Below, piece by piece: positions 60,401 through 64,000 of a stretch of DNA of 64,000 nt. The stretch's first letter is position 1. Each line of letters opens with the position of its first letter. The position numbers were made by a program, and so were the translations under genes. Below the pieces are notes generated by a model, which saw only the letters and a list, made by a program, of their open reading frames with translations, did no database searches and had not been told where the DNA came from. This stretch comes from Ifrita kowaldi (Eukaryota > Chordata > Aves > Passeriformes > Cinclosomatidae), in the NCBI GenBank assembly GCA_013398055.1, contig VZRS01012040.1:704214-768213 (forward strand). The letters run 5' to 3'.

Positions 60401-61938
60401 CGCAACACAGTTGGCTGTTAGTGGAAAAGGTTTACATTTACTACAATTCTTGAGAGATTAGGTGGATTGCACAGCTGTGTCATTCCTGATGGAAATCTCA
60501 GAATTAATCAGGGAGAACTAGAGCCAAACTTTGGGCAAAACTGAAGCTACTCAATTTTGCTTGGTGTGGCTGATCTCAATTCCAAAAGCCAATGAGTGAA
60601 CCTCAGGGATGAAATACGGCTAACCCTTGAAAATTCCTTTGAATTCCTTTCAAAATTCAATTGACCAAACATTGTTTGTGGAAAGAATACTGTGTTTTAC
60701 GTGACCTTGAATCAAAATGGTTTAGAAGGTCTGGACTGAAAACCATACAAGTTGAGGTTTCAAAGACCTGAATTTTTGTTTGGCTAACATGGTGTAAAAC
60801 AAGACTGACAGGTTTTGGTCAAAACTTTCAAACTGGCCATTTGCTGAAAGAGCAAATGTATTGGGAACATTACATTTTAAAGGAAGCTGCACTGTGCCGT
60901 GTTCCTGTTGTTTATGGAATTTCTGGACATAACTTTTAAATTGTAGTAATAATTAGTGAAGTGAATGACAATACATACAATACCTTTAATGAAAGCATTT
61001 TATGGCAGACATTTTTTCATATTTGCTTGTTTAGTGATTTTTTGTCATTACCTTTTCTATAGATTTAGGGTATTTTTGGATGTGGAAAGGCAAGTTATGA
61101 CAGCACTGGTACCACATTCAAAAAGAAAAGTGTTGAATAAATACTGTTTTTTGAAGTAACTTTTGAAACAGCAGCTAGAATACAGAGCTTGGATGCTGTC
61201 ATTTAGGATGACCCTAAAAATGCTTTAGAACCAGCTCCTATATCTGCATAAACTTGCTCTCTCTGGCAACACACGTTCAGGTTGAGGTTCCACAGAATGC
61301 AATGGGGAATTTTGCTGGAGTGCCCAGCCCCATTGTACCAGATGGTACCGTATGGAGGTAACACTGATCCTGTGACTCTGTTGATTTGTAATTAGGTTTC
61401 TAGTAATTAATATAGTTTGCAGGCCTTGCATGAACTCTGCAGATTGCCCATTCATGTAAATGATTAACTGAAAGGGGATTAATCCTGGCAGAAGTTCAAC
61501 CAAAAAGAATTTTCCAGACTGAAAATCATCTCTATCAGTCTAGTATATTGTAAAAGAGACTGAAAGTTAAGTTTGCATTTGTGTAGCTCCATTTAAAAAA
61601 GAGTAACTTGATATCTGAGTGTTAAAAGTATCTGCATTGTGTGTATAAATATGCATTTGCTGCAATAGATCTGTAAGTCCTGTTTTTTATGGAATTCAAA
61701 ATGCATATTCAATATGACTTAGTTGGAAAAATCTACTTATTGTCACTAATAGTAGGTAACGTAAATTCTGGCTTTGAAAAAAAGATTGTTTCAGAATTCT
61801 GCAGATCATGTTTAGCTGCTCATGCTGGAATATGCAAAGGTTGGAATTCTTACAGCTATAATAAATCAGGGACAACAGGGGCTGTCACACAGCTCTGCAC
61901 ACAACCAGTTCATCCAGCACCTGCCCTTACAAGTCTGT

Positions 61939-62078
61939 CATAGGATCCCAGAATGGTTTGGTATCAAAGGGACTTTAAAGCTCATCCAGTTCCAACCCCC
62001 TGCCATGGGCAGGGACATCTTCCGCTATCCCAGGTTGCTCCAAGCCCCGTCCAACCTGGCCTTGAACTTCACCATGTC
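61939..62078 (-). mobile_element. CR1 LINE 3' fragment
   Basis: The antisense CR1 tail reads on the plus strand: CATAGGATCCCAGAATGGTT, the CTCATCCAGTTCCAACCCCC block, CTGCCATGGGCAGGGACATC, and CCAACCTGGCCTTGAAC. It appears less diverged than the other copies and is truncated at its 5' end. Confidence 0.9.
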
Positions 62079-64000
62079 CTGCCAAGTGTGCAGGTCAGGC
62101 AGGCATTCCTTGGAGAATGGTCCTTCCAGCCCATTGTGTGTGCAGTTTCTTCTGAAGGATTTTGTCTGGCCCTAAACCCCATCCCTGCTGCTCTGTGGAT
62201 TGCCTGGGTATAAAGAAAGTCAACATTAAACTAGTGGGTGACACAGATGCTTGGCACAAGCAACAAAGCATCAGTGGCAGCCGAGGGATTCCCAGTTGTG
62301 TGGGCAAGACTGAATTCTCCTGCCTCAGTTCTAAGGGGTCAAAGTCAGAGGATGAGTGGAAGGGACAGAGCAGGAAGGAGAGGATGAAGAGAGCTGTGGA
62401 GATCGTGGTCTGAAGCATGTGGCTGGGAAAGATGAGGGCAGCAAACCTGCTGCTGGGCCAGGCCACTCTTCCTTTCCTTGGCAGCAGCTCCTGACACGTG
62501 TGTTCTGAGTCAGCACAGCCCACGAGAGCATCACCTGGAACTGGCAAAGTCAACAACAGGGCAATAAACATTTTCCCAGCCCCACCAATTTCTTGCCCCA
62601 CGTAACTGTCCCCATTTCATCAGCACAGCCAGCAACAATTCGGGCCAAGCAAGAGAATCCTGCAGAGGCAAAGCTGGGGAAGGGAACAGCCATGGAAGCA
62701 AACAAGGGTCACAGTGTTATTAAATGCTGCAGGACTCAGATTATCAAAACTCCCTAACAGATAAATAACCCAAATAATTACATTCTATATAAATACTGGG
62801 CCAAGTGCCTCCCTGATATAACTGTGATTTTACGACAGCAAGGATGGGTTTAGTCCAGTGTGTTTAGGCTCAGTATTATTTTAACTAGATGCTTGGGGGT
62901 TTGTTTTCCTTTAGTGGATAATAAGGGCCATCCAAAACAGAGTTGCTGATGTGCTTGGGTTTCATTGAAAGAGACACTACTAAAGGGAGAGGAAATCCCC
63001 AAAATGATACTCAGTGATTAAGCACATAGAATATAGGATTTCAGTGTTTGCAAATCCTTTTTCTCAAATGAACTTGTGGCACTAATCCTCTAATGGCATT
63101 ATTTCTTTGGAATATATGCCGGATTAAGGAGTCACAATGAGGCAAAGTACAAAAATCCACATTAATCTCTCCCCGATGGGTGCTGTGTGGGATGCAACTT
63201 AAACTATTTTGTTCCAAAATTGGTTCTGTTCCTAACCTTGCCCCAGGTCTAGACAGAGGGAAGAGCAGATATAAACAAGTGTGACACTGAGCACTCGGCA
63301 GATGGTCACAGGCCATTTAACTGGATAGGAAGGGGAAGGCGTCTATTATTTTTAAACTCCAAAAGCTAAGCCTGCCCCGTGCTGTCCACGATGTGCTGCA
63401 GGAAGCAGACACAGGGCTCTGCCAGGCAGGAGCAGGACACCTGTTCAGAAGTGTGGCAGGGAGGAGATGGACAGAGCAGTTAACAGGGCATGGCTGGGCC
63501 TGGCTGGTGTGAGATATCACATGTTCACAGCACAGCCTGGGCCTATTGCAGAGTGCTGCTCATGTTTGCAGCCCAGTGCAGCCACCTCACTCTCGTTATC
63601 CTGCTTTTTTAGGGGAATAACCCTGTTGTCACCTCTTCCCTCATAGCTGATGTGAAAAAAGGTAAAGATTTGCTTTTTAGGAAGAGGAGACCAGTCACTG
63701 TGTTTCCCTTCTCGCCAGATTACAGGGATGCTGTCATGGGTCTGTGGGGTATTGTCACTGTCATTCAACAGCCTCGAGTGGTGAAAGAACTGCTGAATTG
63801 GCAGCACATCACCTGAAATACTGATGTCAGAGCATGTGAGTTAGCCCAGCCTAACCACTGTAATTGGTGCTTTACATGCCTAAGGATTTCCCCAGTTTCA
63901 CAGGACAGAGATTATCAAATATTCCCATTCCATGTTCTCATTGCACTGCAGTGGGCTTTGAGAAGTCTTGGGCCAGGAGAACCTGGGACACATTCACAAA

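Larger units (their letters stand above)
49956..64000. other. Upstream flank of SAMD7, no recognised gene
   Basis: AT-rich non-coding sequence with CR1 remnants, a short tandem repeat and one unassigned candidate exon. A SAMD7 leader exon and promoter should lie here, but no CpG island marks it, as expected for a tissue-specific promoter. In mammals the LRRC31/LRRIQ4/LRRC34 cluster follows; no leucine-rich repeat sequence is visible in this window. Confidence 0.5.

Noticed and set aside
60040..60420. Possible LTR or retroviral remnant suggested by open frames on both strands
   Set aside because: No terminal repeats, no TG/CA ends with target duplication, and no pol or gag motifs were seen.
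1..64000. CRISPR arrays, operons, insertion sequences, ribosome binding sites
   Set aside because: The window is eukaryotic with spliced genes; no regularly spaced repeats or prokaryotic gene organisation exist here.

Overview
The window is vertebrate nuclear DNA, almost certainly from a bird and plausibly a songbird. Three spliced protein genes, GPR160, SEC62 and SAMD7, lie in the same order and relative orientation as on human chromosome 3q26.2. All three are on the minus strand here. Introns and spacers are compact and AT-rich, promoters are short CpG islands, and the only interspersed repeats I can recognise are CR1 LINE 3' ends, the typical avian repeat. Species was not determined.

Layout from left to right. 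Positions 1-6.57 kb contain no gene I recognise; from conserved gene order this may be 3' UTR or downstream flank of PHC3, which would run on the plus strand. GPR160 has a single coding exon (6915-7937), an untranslated leader and a CpG-island promoter near 9.24-9.44 kb, next to an unusual 300-bp minisatellite. About 9.75-17.5 kb is intergenic. SEC62 (18331 to about 33.3 kb) has seven of its eight expected coding exons visible. Its first exon is absent and most likely falls in a 135-base run of N at 33198-33332, inside the promoter CpG island. A 503-bp perfect-looking duplication around a single N at 34085 looks like two contig ends that overlap and were not merged. About 34.6-42.3 kb is intergenic, with a GGAA microsatellite and a CpG-dense patch holding two CTCF-like motifs. 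SAMD7 (42377-49954) has eight coding exons that join in frame to 543 residues. From 50 to 64 kb there is mainly non-coding upstream sequence, CR1 fragments and one unassigned candidate exon.

The genes are not a functional unit. SEC62 is a general ER translocation and ER-phagy membrane protein, GPR160 is an atypical orphan seven-helix receptor, and SAMD7 is a photoreceptor-type Polycomb adaptor. The arrangement places a broadly expressed gene next to a tissue-restricted one. I found no convincing new biological system. The most useful observations are the two assembly defects at SEC62, the N-terminally longer SAMD7 model, the minisatellite at the GPR160 promoter, the CpG-rich exon 7 of SEC62, and the CTCF-like pair between SEC62 and SAMD7. 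All exon limits come from reading splice sites and reading-frame phase by eye; no alignment was run.
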